NCBI GenBank assembly: GCA_044220875.1
Contig: JBGAQH010000006.1
Span: forward strand, 186,001 to 250,000
DNA length: 64,000 bases
Direction: 5' to 3'
Source of the DNA: JAEUIT01 sp044220875
Lineage (GTDB): Bacteria; Planctomycetota; Phycisphaerae; Phycisphaerales; SM1A02
The stretch's first letter is position 1. Every line of letters begins with the position of its first letter. This document shows, piece by piece, positions 35,041 through 43,910 of this stretch. Position numbers and translations under genes: made by a program. The notes below the pieces were generated by a model. That model did not search any database. It worked only from the letters and a program-made list of their open reading frames with translations, and was not told where the DNA came from.

Positions 35041-36656
35041 GAGCCGCCACACTCATCGTGCTCCTGCTCGCCGGGAGCGTGGCCGCCGCAGTGGCGACGG
35101 CTTCATCCACGCAATCCTCGCCTCCGCCAACGCCTCCCGCCGAGACCGCCCCGGCCAAGGGTGATCCGGCGAGCCAGGTGAATCCCGCCGTGCCACCCAC
35201 GACGCGGACGCACGACTGCACCACGAGCGGCTGCCACTCGAAGCAGGTCGAGTTTGCGTTTCTCCATGCGCCGGTGGCTGCGGGCGCATGCGACGTCTGT
35301 CACCGGTACGACGACGAGACAAAGCACACGTTCACGCTTCGGCGCGAGGGCGCTGCGCTCTGCAGCTTCTGTCACATCGGCAAGGTGGACACCGGCGGGC
35401 TCCATGTGCACAAGCCGGTCGAGGAGGGCAAGTGCACGGGATGCCATTCGCCGCACGGCTCGACGCAGCGCCGTCTCATCAACGCGCCGACCACGAGCCA
35501 GATGTGCCTGGGCTGCCACGCGAGTCTTCTCGAGGGGCGTCCGCACGTTCACTCGCCGATCGCCAAGGGCGATTGCCTCGGTTGCCACAAGGCCCACTCA
35601 TCGGTGCTTCCGAAGCTGATGGTGGCAGAGGGGCGAGAGCTCTGTCTCGGCTGCCATTCGAACGTCGGGCACCCGGGCGTCGCGTCGGGGGCCTCGAGCG
35701 CCGTCTCGGACAGCCCGCGCGTGCTCGCGAGCGGTGATCACGCCGTGGCGGATGCATCGCTTCCGGCGTCAGCGCCGCCGACCGCCGGCGCCACACCTCC
35801 CGTCGCCGACCCGCGTCCGACGCCGGCCGAGGCAATGACCGTGCACAAGCCCTTCGAGGGCGAGTGCACGCAATGCCACGAGCAGCACGCGTCGAAGGAG
35901 CCGAGTCTCCTCAAGCAGAGCGTCGGTGAGCTCTGCACCTCCTGCCATGAGCCGATCGCCAAGCAGATCGCCGGCGCCAACGTCAAGCACTCCGCGGTCT
36001 CGGTTGACCGGGCATGCCTCAACTGCCACGCCCCGCACACCAGCATCGACAGCAAGCTCCTCCGCTCCGTGTCGACGAAGCTCTGCCTCGAGTGCCACAA
36101 CAAGCCGATCAAGAAGGCCGACGGCAAGATGATCGAGAGCGTCGCGAAGATGTCGGCCAAGGGCCAGCAGCTTCACGGTCCCGTCAAGGAAGGCGACTGC
36201 AGCAGTTGCCATGAGGTCCACGGCGGCGCCCATCGCGCTCTCCTGATCAAGCCCTACTCCGAGACCTTCTACCAGCCCTTCGACAACGACGCCTATGCCC
36301 TCTGCTTCTCCTGCCACAAGCGCGAGCTTGCGACGGAGCAGTCGACGACCACGATGACCGGCTTCCGCAACGGCGACCAGAACCTGCACTACGTGCACGT
36401 CATCGCCCAGGGCGAGGCCGGCCGAAGCTGCCGCGTCTGTCACGACACGCACTCGGCCATCAACGATCGCCAGGTGCGCGAGACGACCAAGTTCGGCGAG
36501 TGGGACATCCCGCTTCGCTTCACCAAGCTCGAGACCGGCGGTTCCTGTGCGGCCGGTTGCCACCAGGCCCGGACGTACGATCGGATCAAGGCCGTCCCGA
36601 AGCCCGAGCCGCTCGGTCGTCCCTACGCCCCGGCGCCCGCCGCGCCGGCGAAGTGA
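35037..36656 (+). CDS. Pentadecahaem c-type cytochrome with CX4CH and CX3CH ends
   Basis: 539 residues from GTG with a signal peptide (MRAATLIVLLLAGSVAAAVA). It has thirteen CXXCH sites, an initial CTTSGCH (CX4CH) and a final CAAGCH (CX3CH). A linker rich in Ala, Ser and Pro (residues ~220-262) splits the haem array after the seventh site. It is paralogous to 27674-29149: both have a wide first site, 13 normal sites and a CX3CH last site, with shared wording such as CLECHNKPIKKADGK / CLECHNQPTKTADGT. It is probably soluble in the periplasm and takes electrons from the NapC-type protein encoded just upstream. Confidence 0.88.
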   Translation: MRAATLIVLLLAGSVAAAVATASSTQSSPPPTPPAETAPAKGDPASQVNPAVPPTTRTHDCTTSGCHSKQVEFAFLHAPVAAGACDVCHRYDDETKHTFTLRREGAALCSFCHIGKVDTGGLHVHKPVEEGKCTGCHSPHGSTQRRLINAPTTSQMCLGCHASLLEGRPHVHSPIAKGDCLGCHKAHSSVLPKLMVAEGRELCLGCHSNVGHPGVASGASSAVSDSPRVLASGDHAVADASLPASAPPTAGATPPVADPRPTPAEAMTVHKPFEGECTQCHEQHASKEPSLLKQSVGELCTSCHEPIAKQIAGANVKHSAVSVDRACLNCHAPHTSIDSKLLRSVSTKLCLECHNKPIKKADGKMIESVAKMSAKGQQLHGPVKEGDCSSCHEVHGGAHRALLIKPYSETFYQPFDNDAYALCFSCHKRELATEQSTTTMTGFRNGDQNLHYVHVIAQGEAGRSCRVCHDTHSAINDRQVRETTKFGEWDIPLRFTKLETGGSCAAGCHQARTYDRIKAVPKPEPLGRPYAPAPAAPAK

Positions 36657-36837
36657 CATCCGATTGAAGCGGTCCGTAGCGCCCTCGGGGCGCAGACTCC
36701 CTCTGGCGCGACAGGCGGTTGCGTGCCTCCCCGCGCGCGGTGTGCAAAAACGATCCGTATGACGACCAGCGAGCCGCGCGGCCGACGGGACCTCGACCTC
36801 GCGAACAGCGTCGCCGGCGTGCGCTCCGCCGGTCCCG

Positions 36838-38460
36838 TCAGTAGCTCATGTTGTTGTGCGTCTCGCCGTGGCAGGTCAGCGTGCACGTGCCGTGGTTGAC
36901 GCCGGTGTCGACGAACTTCAGCTGCCCGTTGTAGGCGTGCACGATCGACGTGTCGAAGTTGATGAGGTTCGAGTTGTTAGTCAGCGTGCCCTGGGCGCTC
37001 GAGATGCCGTGCGCGTCATGGCATGCCGAGCAGGGGGTGTGCTCCTCGACGACGTGCTTCTTGTGTTCCTTGAAGGTCTTGTCGGAGAGGATCCCGTTGG
37101 TGCCGGTGCGGTTGTGGCAGCGGTAGCAGAGCGCGTAGTTGGTCGCGTTCTCCGTCGTGAAGTCGGCCGTCACATAGCGGGCGATGAGGAGCGGCGACTC
37201 GTTCGAGCCGTGCACGCCGTTCGGCCCGGCGCCGCCGGCCTTCACGCCGGTGCTCGAGTTGTGGCAGTCGGAGCAATACATCACGCTTGCGGTCGTCCAC
37301 GGCGCCTTGAGGCTCGGGACGCTCGTGTTCGCCCCCGGCCCCTCGACCGGGTGACGGGAGATCGCGTTCATCGCGAACTCGAGCCGAGTGTTGAGCTGGA
37401 CGATCTTGCGCGGAATCGGCGGGTTCGCGATGGCGCTCTGGTCCGCATGGCACTTGAAGCAGACTTCGTACTCGTTCTGCGCCGCGGTCACGGCGGCGCC
37501 CGATGCGTTCACGCCCGACACCGCGCCCAGCGTCGCCTCGATGATCGGCGCCGAGGCCGTCCCCGTCTTCATCGTGTGCGGTTCGTGGCAGTCGGCGCAG
37601 GTCGCATGGGTGTAGAGCGGGAGCGGGGGATCGACGGGGCTCTGCGTGTCGTGGGTGCTGACCTTGTTCAGTTCGCCGAGGATGTTCTTCGCTCCCGGAT
37701 GCGCGCCGTCATGGCATCCGGTGCACGTCGACGAGATGCGGTCGTGGTTCAGGAGATAGGGACCGCTGGGCGAGGAGTGCGTCTTGTGGCAGGAGACGCA
37801 GTTGGTGTGCGAGTTGATCGTCGTCGTGACGATGTGGTGGCAACTCACGCACATCGCGGAGTTCAGGTTCCCCATCGTGAGGAAGTCGCCGAAGACGTTG
37901 TTGTGGGCGTCATGGCAGGTCGTGCACTGCAGCTCCTGATTCGCGTCGAGCTTCAGTGCCGCCGGCAGGCCCGCGGGCTGGACGAGCTTCGGGTCCTTTT
38001 GGGCCAGCGCCGTGTTGAAGGGGAACGAGATCGGGTGGTCGTCCGAAAGATCGGTGCCGAGATTGCTCGCCCCGGGCGGCAGCACGGTGACGCCCGCGGC
38101 CATCTGGATCACCTGGTCGCGCGAGAAGACGCTGCCCAGGGCAATCGTTCCGTCATGGCAGGAGAGGCAGAGTTTCGACGCGCCCGTCGGCTGGCCCGGC
38201 TGGGCGTCCAGCGATCGGCTGGTGTAGACGGTGTAGGAACTCGTCGGCAGGGCGCGGTTCCAGAGCGGCTTGATCGGCATCGCGTTGTGCGGCGTGTGGC
38301 AGAAGATGCAGATCTCCTGCTCGCTCACCGCCCGAATCGTGCCCGGCCCCATCGCCGAGAGGTTGTGCGGGCTGTCCAGGACGCTTTGCATCTGCGCGGC
38401 GGCGCTCGACGCAAGAGAGCCGGTAACGAGCACGGCTGCGATGGTCTGGAACGGCTTCAT
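36838..38460 (-). CDS. Dodecahaem c-type cytochrome, last gene of the conduit operon
   Basis: 540 residues with a signal peptide (MKPFQTIAAVLVTGSLASSA). Eleven CXXCH sites (CIFCH, CLSCH, CTTCH, CVSCH, CVSCH, CTGCH, CADCH, CFKCH, CSDCH, CYRCH, CSACH) and a final CTLTCH (CX3CH) are visible. The N-terminal four-haem part (CIFCHTPHN ... CLSCHDGT ... CTTCHDAHN ... CVSCH) matches the whole tetrahaem protein at 43911, so the longer protein contains that module plus eight more haems. It is translated after the NHL lipoprotein (ATGA overlap at 38457). Given the predicted outer-membrane barrel in the same operon it may be a periplasmic or cell-surface end carrier. Confidence 0.87.
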   Translation of the reverse strand: MKPFQTIAAVLVTGSLASSAAAQMQSVLDSPHNLSAMGPGTIRAVSEQEICIFCHTPHNAMPIKPLWNRALPTSSYTVYTSRSLDAQPGQPTGASKLCLSCHDGTIALGSVFSRDQVIQMAAGVTVLPPGASNLGTDLSDDHPISFPFNTALAQKDPKLVQPAGLPAALKLDANQELQCTTCHDAHNNVFGDFLTMGNLNSAMCVSCHHIVTTTINSHTNCVSCHKTHSSPSGPYLLNHDRISSTCTGCHDGAHPGAKNILGELNKVSTHDTQSPVDPPLPLYTHATCADCHEPHTMKTGTASAPIIEATLGAVSGVNASGAAVTAAQNEYEVCFKCHADQSAIANPPIPRKIVQLNTRLEFAMNAISRHPVEGPGANTSVPSLKAPWTTASVMYCSDCHNSSTGVKAGGAGPNGVHGSNESPLLIARYVTADFTTENATNYALCYRCHNRTGTNGILSDKTFKEHKKHVVEEHTPCSACHDAHGISSAQGTLTNNSNLINFDTSIVHAYNGQLKFVDTGVNHGTCTLTCHGETHNNMSY

Positions 38461-39602
38461 GGGCGTATCTCGGGAGTGGCGTCGGTGCCGGTCGCCGACG
38501 CGCTGTCGCGGCGTGCCTGTGAGAGGAAATCGAAGACCTGCACGCGTCGGTTGTAGGAATCGGCAATCCAGATGCGGTCGTTGAGGTCAATGAAGATCCC
38601 GGCGGGGATCCAGAACTGGCCGGGGCCGGTGCCTTCCTCGCCGAAACTCATGAGGAGCGTCCCGTCGGGGTCGAAGAGCTGCACCGCCTCGAAGTGCGAG
38701 TCCACGACATAGACGTGATTCTCGCTGTCAACCGCGATCCCCTTGGGCTGCGAAAAGTAGCCGGGCATGTCGCCGAGTCGCCCGATCTGACGCAGGGGCT
38801 TCAGCTCGAGATCAAAGACCTGCACGCGGAAGTTGAGGGTATCGCTGACGAAGAGCCGGCCCGTGTGATCAAGGGCGACATTCGTCGGATAGTTGAATTC
38901 GCCGAGGGCCGAACCGCGCTGGCCGATCGCCGCGATCAGCGTGCCGTCGAGGGAGAGGACGATCACCTGGTGCAGTCCGCTGTCGGCGACGAGAAGGCGG
39001 TCGTGAGCGCTGTCGTAGGCGATGCCGCAGGGGCGCTTGAGCGAGCCGTGTCCGATCTCGCCGAGACAATGGCCGGTCGCGTCGAAGAGGAAGATGACGG
39101 CGGCCACCGAGTCCGAGACGAAGATGCGCCCCGCAGCGTCGGCGGCGATGCCGACCGGCTGTCCGAAGCCCTGCCCCTTGCCGTCGGGGCTCGGCTTCCA
39201 CTGGGCGTAGGCCCGCGACTCGAGGTCGAACACGTGCACGAGCTGCGAGTTGCTGTCGCAGACGAAGACGCGATGCCCGCTCGTGCAGATCGAGTAGGGC
39301 GAGAGCATCGAGTTGGTCGAGTTCTGGCCGAAGAGCGCCTCGCCGAGACTGGTCAGCGGCGACTTCGCCGGCTTCAGGTCCGCCTCGTTGCTGAGCGTGC
39401 CGACGAAGGTGATGCGGGGCTCATCCGGCGGCGGCGGAAAGAACTTCGGCTCGGCCAGCGGCGGAAAGACCGGACCCGCGGGATGGGCGCAGCCGACAAG
39501 CGTGGCGCAGGCCGCGGCCAGTCCCCAGCGCATCGCGCCGCGGAGCGATCGGGTCAGGGGACGAGGCGCGGGAAGAGCGATGGATGCCACGGTGGTTGCC
39601 AC
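38457..39602 (-). CDS. NHL-repeat beta-propeller lipoprotein
   Basis: 381 residues, GTG start at 39602 (an ATG at 39533 is also possible). The lipobox LVGC is at Cys38, so it is predicted to be lipid-anchored. Six NHL repeats follow, with units such as FGQPVGIAADAAGRIFVSDS, FNYPTNVALDHTGRLFVSDT and FSQPKGIAVDSENHVYVVDS. NHL propellers of this kind often accompany outer-membrane cytochromes in metal-reducing bacteria. Here the gene lies between the barrel gene and the 12-haem cytochrome gene and is coupled to the latter. It shares organisation with the NHL lipoprotein at 42419. Confidence 0.85.
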   Translation of the reverse strand: MATTVASIALPAPRPLTRSLRGAMRWGLAAACATLVGCAHPAGPVFPPLAEPKFFPPPPDEPRITFVGTLSNEADLKPAKSPLTSLGEALFGQNSTNSMLSPYSICTSGHRVFVCDSNSQLVHVFDLESRAYAQWKPSPDGKGQGFGQPVGIAADAAGRIFVSDSVAAVIFLFDATGHCLGEIGHGSLKRPCGIAYDSAHDRLLVADSGLHQVIVLSLDGTLIAAIGQRGSALGEFNYPTNVALDHTGRLFVSDTLNFRVQVFDLELKPLRQIGRLGDMPGYFSQPKGIAVDSENHVYVVDSHFEAVQLFDPDGTLLMSFGEEGTGPGQFWIPAGIFIDLNDRIWIADSYNRRVQVFDFLSQARRDSASATGTDATPEIRP

Positions 39603-39603
39603 G

Positions 39604-41634
39604 TCAGAATTCTCTCCGAAGGGCCAGTTGCACCGTCAGGTAGCTCGTGTCGTCGGCATTCGAGTTCACGAAGGAATTGTGTACGGAGGCGGTGACGCTT
39701 GTCTGGCGATATCGCCAGAAGATCTCGAAAGTCTGATCAAACGCTTCCACCGTGCTCGAGGGGTCCTCGGTCTCGTTGCGCCACGTCGCGGTCAGGGCGA
39801 ACGAGAGCGTCTGATCGATGCGCTGCGTCCAGCGGCCCTTGACCGTGGCGATCGTCGTCGTCGTGCTCTCGGTGGTCCGATCGATCATGTCGTAGTTTGC
39901 GGTCGCATCGAGTGCCGTGCCGACGCCGAGCGGCAGCCGATACTGGGCATTGAGTCGAGTCGCCTCGTAGGGCGAGAGCGAGCTGTCGTGCCACTGCTCC
40001 TCGGCGGAAAGAAGGAGGTAGCCGATCCGGTAGTCGGCGCCGAGGGTGATGTCTTCGACGTTGGCCGGCAGGATGACGTCGGGGGACTTCGACTTGCGAT
40101 CCTGGTCCTGATGGAGATAGCGCATGTAGACGCCGAGGCCGGCGACGAAGCTCTCCTCGAAGTCATATCGAACGGAGCCGCTGGCGGTGAAGGTCGTCGT
40201 GTCCGCCGCGGGCTCCGGACCGATCTCGTAATCGACGAGGACGGCCTGCCCGTCGGCGATCGAGCCGCCGAGAATGCGCGTGATCTGGATGCGGTCGGGG
40301 AAGACCTGGACCGTGTAGTCGATGCCCTCGACGTAGGTGATGAAGCCCGTCGAGTCCGTCACGACGATCGAACTCGCGGTGATGTTCTGCCGCTGGATGA
40401 GGACGCGTCCGCTCGCGGGGAAGGCGTGTGGCTCATCGAGGATCGTGAGCGGGGTGCCTCGCTCGCCATCAGCGCGGTAGTCGAGGCCGACGCCCGCCGA
40501 GGCGCTCAGCTCGCCGAGGGGAACGAGCTTCCGGTAGTCGAAGTCGAGGTTCGTGAAGACCTGGTTGCTGATGAAACTCTGGTCCGGCATCTGGAGCCGG
40601 CTGCCGCCGAGGTCAAAGCTCGTCCAGAGGCTTTCGAAGAGCTTGTGCCGGAACCCGGCGCTGCCGTGCTGAAAGATCTGGTCGTCTTCGTTGAGCTTTG
40701 ACCAGTCGACGCCGTAGTTGTAGAGCGTCTCGAATCGCGGGGTGTGCCGGAGCCGGAGCGCCTCGTCGAGGCGCAGTCGGCTCATGTCGATCTCGCCCGA
40801 CTCGTTGTAGCCGAAGAACGTCGAGCGAAGCTGGTGCTCGTCGTTGTCGCCGAAGTTCAGCTCGTGCGTTCCGATGGCGTGTTGCCGGAGGAACGTGTTG
40901 TTTTGCCGAAGGTCGCCCGTCTCCGTGACATTGTCGAGCGTGTAGTCCCAGGTGACCTGCTGGCTGGTCGTGGGGCGCCACGTCGAGAGCCACTCGAACG
41001 TGTCCTGCGTGATCGCGAAGTTCGCGTCGTTGAGGTGGCTGGTCTGCTCTTCCGTCCGGTGGAAGTAGTGCAGCGACGTCGGGAAGGTCGCCGACCGCAG
41101 GTCCGTCTGGATGCCCGACTCCGTCACCAGGCTGTCGAGCGTGTCGCCGAACTGCTGATTCAGGTAGTCGTGGTTGCGGTGCGAGTAGATCGTCGTGGGG
41201 AAGTCGGACGTCTGGAGCAGGACGCCGCTGACGTCGTACTCGTCGATCGTCTCGATCGGCCGCTCGCGGCGGCCCGTCGATTGGCTGTCGATGAACTGCT
41301 GGCCCAAGCCGAAGGTGCCGGCCAGGTTCAGGTCGAAGAAGTTGGGGTGGCCGATGTAGCCCTTCGTCCACGCGCTGCCGGTCGCGCGAAACTCGCGGAG
41401 CAGGTCGCGGCGCCGGCCCGTCGTGGGCGATCGCACCTTGGTCTCCTCCGCGCGGCCGAGGAAGTCCATCGCGAAATGGATTGGCTCAAGCTTGAATCCC
41501 TCCCACGTATCCTCGGTGCTGACGATCACCGGACCTTCGTCGGCGCTCTGGGCATAGGCGGGCAACGCGACAGGCAACCAGGCTGCAATCGCCATCGGGA
41601 CACCAGTGCATATTCGTCCGGTGCGGGGCTGCAT
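39604..41634 (-). CDS. Predicted outer-membrane beta-barrel protein of the cytochrome operon
   Basis: 676 residues: signal peptide ending PAYAQ, then alternating amphipathic strands throughout, closing with a strand ending in Phe (TVQLALRREF), the usual barrel signature. A folded insert near residues 400-460 (VVTDSTGFITYVEGIDYTVQ) resembles a small Ig-like domain. No haem motifs are present after the signal peptide. The operon order cytochrome-barrel-propeller-cytochrome is like porin-cytochrome conduits that carry electrons across the outer membrane, but I see no direct MtrB or OmbB signature, so the pore role is inference. Confidence 0.75.
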   Translation of the reverse strand: MQPRTGRICTGVPMAIAAWLPVALPAYAQSADEGPVIVSTEDTWEGFKLEPIHFAMDFLGRAEETKVRSPTTGRRRDLLREFRATGSAWTKGYIGHPNFFDLNLAGTFGLGQQFIDSQSTGRRERPIETIDEYDVSGVLLQTSDFPTTIYSHRNHDYLNQQFGDTLDSLVTESGIQTDLRSATFPTSLHYFHRTEEQTSHLNDANFAITQDTFEWLSTWRPTTSQQVTWDYTLDNVTETGDLRQNNTFLRQHAIGTHELNFGDNDEHQLRSTFFGYNESGEIDMSRLRLDEALRLRHTPRFETLYNYGVDWSKLNEDDQIFQHGSAGFRHKLFESLWTSFDLGGSRLQMPDQSFISNQVFTNLDFDYRKLVPLGELSASAGVGLDYRADGERGTPLTILDEPHAFPASGRVLIQRQNITASSIVVTDSTGFITYVEGIDYTVQVFPDRIQITRILGGSIADGQAVLVDYEIGPEPAADTTTFTASGSVRYDFEESFVAGLGVYMRYLHQDQDRKSKSPDVILPANVEDITLGADYRIGYLLLSAEEQWHDSSLSPYEATRLNAQYRLPLGVGTALDATANYDMIDRTTESTTTTIATVKGRWTQRIDQTLSFALTATWRNETEDPSSTVEAFDQTFEIFWRYRQTSVTASVHNSFVNSNADDTSYLTVQLALRREF

Positions 41635-41637
41635 GCG

Positions 41638-42402
41638 CTAGGTGCCGGGCGGACTCGCGACGGGTGATGGGGGACTTGGGTCTGACGGCGATCCCGATGG
41701 CTGCGCGGGAGCGGGCTCTGCCGCGGGAGGCTTGGCATCCGCCGGGTTTGGCGCCGGGTTTGGCGCCGGGTTTGGCGCCGGGTTTGGCGCCGGGTTTGGC
41801 GTCGCAGTCGGCTGCGGAACCACGTTCATCCATCCATCACGCAAGAAGAATCGCTCTGGGCCACCGTGGCCAGAATGGCACTCGAGGCAGTCGCGGTTCA
41901 GGTCCTGATGGACCGGAGCGGGGGGATTGCCGAAGCTGACCTTCGAGTGGCACTGCAAGCAGAGCTTGGGAGCAGTGCTCTTCAGCAGGTGTTTGATCGT
42001 TGATTCATGCGGACTGTGGCAGTAGACGCACGCCCCTGCGGCGACCGCGCCGTGCATCTTGGCGTGCTCGTTGGCGATCGCCGCGTGGCACTTGAAGCAG
42101 ATGTCAGGTCGGACCTGCCGGGCCTCTTCGCCGGAGAGGTTCTGATGGCACTCCCAGCACTTGTTGTTGGCGAAGGGCGGATGGGCATAGACCGTACCCC
42201 CGGTCGCCTTCGCAAACTGAAGGGCGTCGGCACTCGTCTTCACGAGCGACGGATCCGGAACGCCATCGAAGAAGAAGCTCAGCAACTTGTGATCGCGCTC
42301 AACGCTGCAGCCAGTCCAAATGATCGCCACGGCGACTGGCCCCCACAGGGCAATCGTGGCGATCGAGCGGTGCGTGCTGCGGACGAGGCGTTCCCGGGCG
42401 AT
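41638..42402 (-). CDS. Pentahaem c-type cytochrome lipoprotein, apparent ATC start
   Basis: 254 residues. No ATG, GTG or TTG lies between the upstream stop and the hydrophobic N-terminus. A perfect AAGGAG (42410-42415) sits seven bases before an ATC at 42402, which I take as the start. The product begins (M)ARERLVRSTHRSIATIALWG, with a membrane segment and Cys in IIWTGCSVERDH that may be lipidated. Five sites follow: CWECH, CFKCH, CVYCH, CLQCH, CLECH. The C-terminal tail is a Pro-Asn-Pro-Ala repeat encoded by a 12-bp tandem repeat. It lies between an NHL lipoprotein and the outer-membrane barrel, so it is probably an outer-membrane-associated haem carrier. Confidence 0.8.
   Translation of the reverse strand: MARERLVRSTHRSIATIALWGPVAVAIIWTGCSVERDHKLLSFFFDGVPDPSLVKTSADALQFAKATGGTVYAHPPFANNKCWECHQNLSGEEARQVRPDICFKCHAAIANEHAKMHGAVAAGACVYCHSPHESTIKHLLKSTAPKLCLQCHSKVSFGNPPAPVHQDLNRDCLECHSGHGGPERFFLRDGWMNVVPQPTATPNPAPNPAPNPAPNPAPNPADAKPPAAEPAPAQPSGSPSDPSPPSPVASPPGT
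41741..41800. repeat. Five tandem 12-bp units encoding (NPAP)n
   Basis: The unit gccgggtttggc repeats five times without change; on the coding (minus) strand it gives the Asn-Pro-Ala-Pro tail of the pentahaem cytochrome. Unit number could change by slippage without breaking the frame. Confidence 0.9.
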
Positions 42403-42418
42403 GGCCGAGCTCCTTCGA

Positions 42419-43747
42419 CTATTGCTTCGGCTGGGCCGCGGGCGGCGTTGCGGCGGGAGGAGACGTCGTTTCCGGCGTCGCTTGCGGTGCATCGGGCGCC
42501 GGCGTCTGATCAAGCGGCTGATTCTCGAGTCCGGAGAGCGGATTCGGCTTCGCCTCGGGTGTATCGACGGGCACGGGCACCAGCGAGGCGGCGAGTTCCT
42601 TGCCGGTATGGCCGGACTTCAACTGGCCGATGCTGTATGCCGACACCTTGTTGTGGGCGAACTGGTTGGTGACGAGCACGACGAGCTGTCCATCGAAGAA
42701 GGGATGGACCTCCTTCGAGAAGAGTCCGAGGTCACCGTCGAAGATGGCGATCCCGGCGGGGAGATCCATCGCCCCCAAGTGTCGACCTCCGCCGCCAAAC
42801 GAGGTCAAGAGCCTGTAGTCCTTGTCGAATACCTGGACATTCTGGAACGCAGCATCGACGACATAGACGTTTTGGTCGCGATCGATCGTGATGTGCTTGG
42901 GTTTGACGAAGTTGCCCGCAGTGTCAGATGCGGTGCCGGTGCCGATCAGGAACTTGCCGTCAGGCGAGAACTTCTGCAGGCGGCAGCGCATGAAATCGAC
43001 GACATGGATATTGCCCTGGCTGTCGGTGGCGATACCGAGCGGAAGGCGGAACTGGCCGTCCTCATCGCCGACGGTACCGATCGTCGAGACCAGCGTGCCG
43101 TCGGCGCGGTTGAGCACCTCGACGACCTGCGACGCGCGGTTGCAGACGTAGATCCGATCGCCGAAGACGGCCACGCCGATCGGCTCGAACTTCTCGCGGC
43201 TGAACGCGGCGACGTAGCGCTCGTTCGGGTCGTACACGACGATACCGCGACGGGTATCGGCAACGTAGATCATGCCGTCCGGGGCAATGTCGACGTCCAC
43301 CGGCTGAACGAGCTTGTACTGCCCCACCGTGCCGATGAGGCGGGTCTGGTTCTTCGCCAGATCCAATGCCATCAGGCCGGTGTTGCGAATATCGCAGATG
43401 TAGAGCCGACCGTTCTTGCTCGCGATGCCGTAGGGCTTGTTGATGTCCGCGGCGCGATCCTTCTCGTCGCCGAAGACCAGCTTGTCGAGGCCGCTCTGCT
43501 GCTTGCCGGAGATGTCGGCGCTGCTCGAAAACGACCGGAGGTATTGGATGTGCGGCTCAGCCGGAGGCGGTGGCCAGAACGCGTACAGCCGAGCGTCGCC
43601 CGGGGTGGGTTTCGCCGCCTGTCCGCCGCCGGAGCATCCGGCCAGTGCGGCAACTGCAGTCAGACAGCAGGCGAGGAACGAGGTGCGAACTGAGCAAGAA
43701 ACGGGTCGGAAGCGAAGTCGACTCGGGTTCGGCTGAAGTGCAGACAT
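42419..43747 (-). CDS. NHL-repeat beta-propeller lipoprotein, first gene of the conduit operon
   Basis: 442 residues from the ATG at 43747. The signal peptide has lipobox LAGC (Cys ~37). NHL repeats run from ~residue 80 to 340, with units such as INKPYGIASKNGRLYICDIR, VQPVDVDIAPDGMIYVADTR and FVKPKHITIDRDQNVYVVDA. A Pro/Thr-rich tail (~90 residues) follows. It heads a five-gene minus-strand operon (NHL, pentahaem, barrel, NHL, 12-haem) with gaps of only a few bases. The propeller may bind substrate, peptide or the cytochrome; its exact role is not known. Confidence 0.85.
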   Translation of the reverse strand: MSALQPNPSRLRFRPVSCSVRTSFLACCLTAVAALAGCSGGGQAAKPTPGDARLYAFWPPPPAEPHIQYLRSFSSSADISGKQQSGLDKLVFGDEKDRAADINKPYGIASKNGRLYICDIRNTGLMALDLAKNQTRLIGTVGQYKLVQPVDVDIAPDGMIYVADTRRGIVVYDPNERYVAAFSREKFEPIGVAVFGDRIYVCNRASQVVEVLNRADGTLVSTIGTVGDEDGQFRLPLGIATDSQGNIHVVDFMRCRLQKFSPDGKFLIGTGTASDTAGNFVKPKHITIDRDQNVYVVDAAFQNVQVFDKDYRLLTSFGGGGRHLGAMDLPAGIAIFDGDLGLFSKEVHPFFDGQLVVLVTNQFAHNKVSAYSIGQLKSGHTGKELAASLVPVPVDTPEAKPNPLSGLENQPLDQTPAPDAPQATPETTSPPAATPPAAQPKQ

Positions 43748-43791
43748 GCCACCATCCTGGAGGGTTGCCGGCGCTGAGTTCCGAAAGAAAC

Positions 43792-43841
43792 GGGGCCGGA
43801 CGCATGCTTCGTTCAGTACGAGCGTCAATGCGTCCGGCCCC
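43792..43841 (-). terminator. Rho-independent terminator after the tetrahaem gene
   Basis: A perfect 14-bp stem (43792-43805 with 43828-43841, GGGGCCGGACGCAT and its complement) and a 22-nt loop. Read leftwards it is followed by GTTTCTTTC, a T-rich run. It ends the tetrahaem transcript or limits read-through into the NHL operon. Confidence 0.65.
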
Positions 43842-43856
43842 GCCGTGGGGGCCCGT

Positions 43857-43890
43857 GCGTCCGCTTCACCCGTCAGAGTGAAGCGGACGC
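43857..43890 (-). terminator. Second hairpin between the tetrahaem gene and the NHL operon
   Basis: A perfect 13-bp stem (GCGTCCGCTTCAC / GTGAAGCGGACGC) with an 8-nt loop starts 20 nt after the tetrahaem stop and just before the terminator above. It has no T-run. Together the pair could form a strong stop or processing signal. Confidence 0.5.
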
Positions 43891-43910
43891 TACCAGCGTG
43901 TGTGAGCAGC

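Noticed and set aside
36679..36693. Small GCGCCC-TCG-GGGCGC hairpin between convergent cytochrome genes
   Set aside because: Only 6 bp with no T-run; too weak to call a terminator with confidence.
36856..38556. Plus-strand open frame opposite the 12-haem cytochrome
   Set aside because: The minus strand has 12 haem motifs and a signal peptide; the plus-strand product has none and is Val/Arg-rich.
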